A stretch of 64,000 nucleotides of DNA from Bacillus sp. AFS015802 (lineage in GTDB: Bacteria > Bacillota > Bacilli > Bacillales > Bacillaceae_B), in assembly GCF_002561455.1 (NCBI RefSeq), contig NZ_NTUP01000070.1, positions 76,217 through 140,216 of the forward strand, given 5' to 3'. Every line of letters begins with the position of its first letter. Position 1 is the stretch's first letter. Of this stretch, positions 63,533 to 64,000 are shown piece after piece. The position numbers were made by a program, and so were the translations under genes. Under the pieces are notes generated by a model, which was not told the DNA's origin, did no database searches, and saw only the letters and a program-made list of their open reading frames with translations.

Positions 63533-64000
63533 ATGATTTTTGCCCTTATACTTGTACTTTCATATTTATTAGGTTCCATCCCATCAGGTTTACTGATCGG
63601 TAAGACATTTTACGGAAAAGATATCCGTGAACATGGAAGTGGAAACCTGGGTGGGACGAATACGTTCAGAACCCTTGGCGTGAAAGCCGGGATGATCGTA
63701 ACCATCATGGATATCCTAAAAGGCACCCTCGCCACCCTGCTCCCGTTGATGTTCGAAAGTGATGTACATATGCTACTCGCCGGGGTATTTGCCGTCATCG
63801 GTCATATGTATCCCGTGTTCGCAAACTTCCGGGGAGGAAAAGCCGTGGCAACCTCGGCCGGTGTCCTTCTGGGCTATAATTACATCTTATTTTTAATCTT
63901 ACTGGCCGTCTTCTTCATTTGTTTGTATCTAACAAAGTATGTGTCCCTTTCTTCCATGATAGCAGCGGTACTCGCCTTCACGTACTCATGTCTGACTGGA
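63533..64000 (+). CDS. plsY: Glycerol-3-phosphate acyltransferase PlsY, 3' truncated by the window
   Basis: 156 residues are visible of about 190-200. The enzyme transfers the acyl group from acyl-phosphate to glycerol-3-phosphate, the first step of phospholipid synthesis. Motifs: [12 protein letters not shown], the [16 protein letters not shown] loop, the [14 protein letters not shown] loop and [20 protein letters not shown] lies 8 nt before ATG 63533; ATG 63530 is also possible. In B. subtilis plsY lies next to yneT and parEC, and here about 4.4 kb of transport genes lie between. Confidence 0.95.
   Translation, partial: MIFALILVLSYLLGSIPSGLLIGKTFYGKDIREHGSGNLGGTNTFRTLGVKAGMIVTIMDILKGTLATLLPLMFESDVHMLLAGVFAVIGHMYPVFANFRGGKAVATSAGVLLGYNYILFLILLAVFFICLYLTKYVSLSSMIAAVLAFTYSCLTG

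Overview
The window is low-to-moderate GC Gram-positive DNA that reads as a chromosome segment of an aerobic, spore-forming Bacillaceae (Bacillus or Rossellomorea-like). The evidence is strong Shine-Dalgarno sites with frequent GTG/TTG starts, three classical Firmicute riboswitches (TPP, SAM-I, guanine), Bacillus-type gene blocks (desKR, tenA-ykoEDC-tenI-thiOSGFD-thiE, cysH-cysP-sat-cysC with sumT-sirB-sirC, xpt-pbuX, yneT-parE-parC-alsT with plsY nearby) and a LexA/DinR box before parE. No rRNA, tRNA, CRISPR array, phage or intact transposon was seen.

Layout. 1-9 kb: single genes and short units (DsbA-like thioredoxin-fold protein, CAP protein, SAM decarboxylase, AIM24 protein, duplicated P-loop ATPase, ExoA, a permuted NlpC/P60 hydrolase, a CdsA-like membrane enzyme, small hypotheticals). 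9.1-11.7 kb: a secreted protein made of two complete cyanophycinase domains, behind a sequence that fits a sigma-54 (-24/-12) promoter. 11.9-14.2 kb: a ribbon-helix-helix regulator with helically phased TGATA sites, then the membrane-fluidity two-component system DesK-DesR. 14.3-23.3 kb: a TPP-riboswitch-controlled thiamin operon in which the dual ATPase gene ykoD is split at an A9 tract. 23.4 kb: cystine transporter TcyP. 24.9-36.2 kb: a 13-gene acyl-CoA catabolic cluster with its own TetR regulator and two near-identical 18-bp operators. It includes an ACAD10/11-like pair (kinase plus dehydrogenase). 36.4-44.4 kb: SAM-I riboswitch, yezD, then sulfate assimilation and siroheme genes. 45-47 kb: guanine riboswitch with xpt-pbuX. 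47.2-53.7 kb: acyl-CoA synthetase, hypotheticals, a YkuK RNase H-like protein, a staygreen-domain protein, a lipid-free secreted protein, AlsT, and a 0.77-kb stretch with decayed coding sequence. 54-58.4 kb: topoisomerase IV. 58.7-64 kb: CoA-binding protein, a three-gene osmoprotectant ABC transporter, an NCS2 permease and the start of plsY.

How it works together. The thiamin operon joins salvage (TenA, YkoEDC, ThiD) with thiazole synthesis (ThiO, ThiS, ThiG, ThiF, TenI) and condensation (ThiE). The sulfur operon covers sulfate uptake to sulfide, including the siroheme needed by its sulfite reductase. The acyl-CoA cluster has ligase, two dehydrogenases, hydratases, three SDRs, a thioesterase and an APH-like kinase but no thiolase or ETF, so it must feed into enzymes encoded elsewhere. 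All functions are read from sequence motifs and family knowledge; no database search was run.
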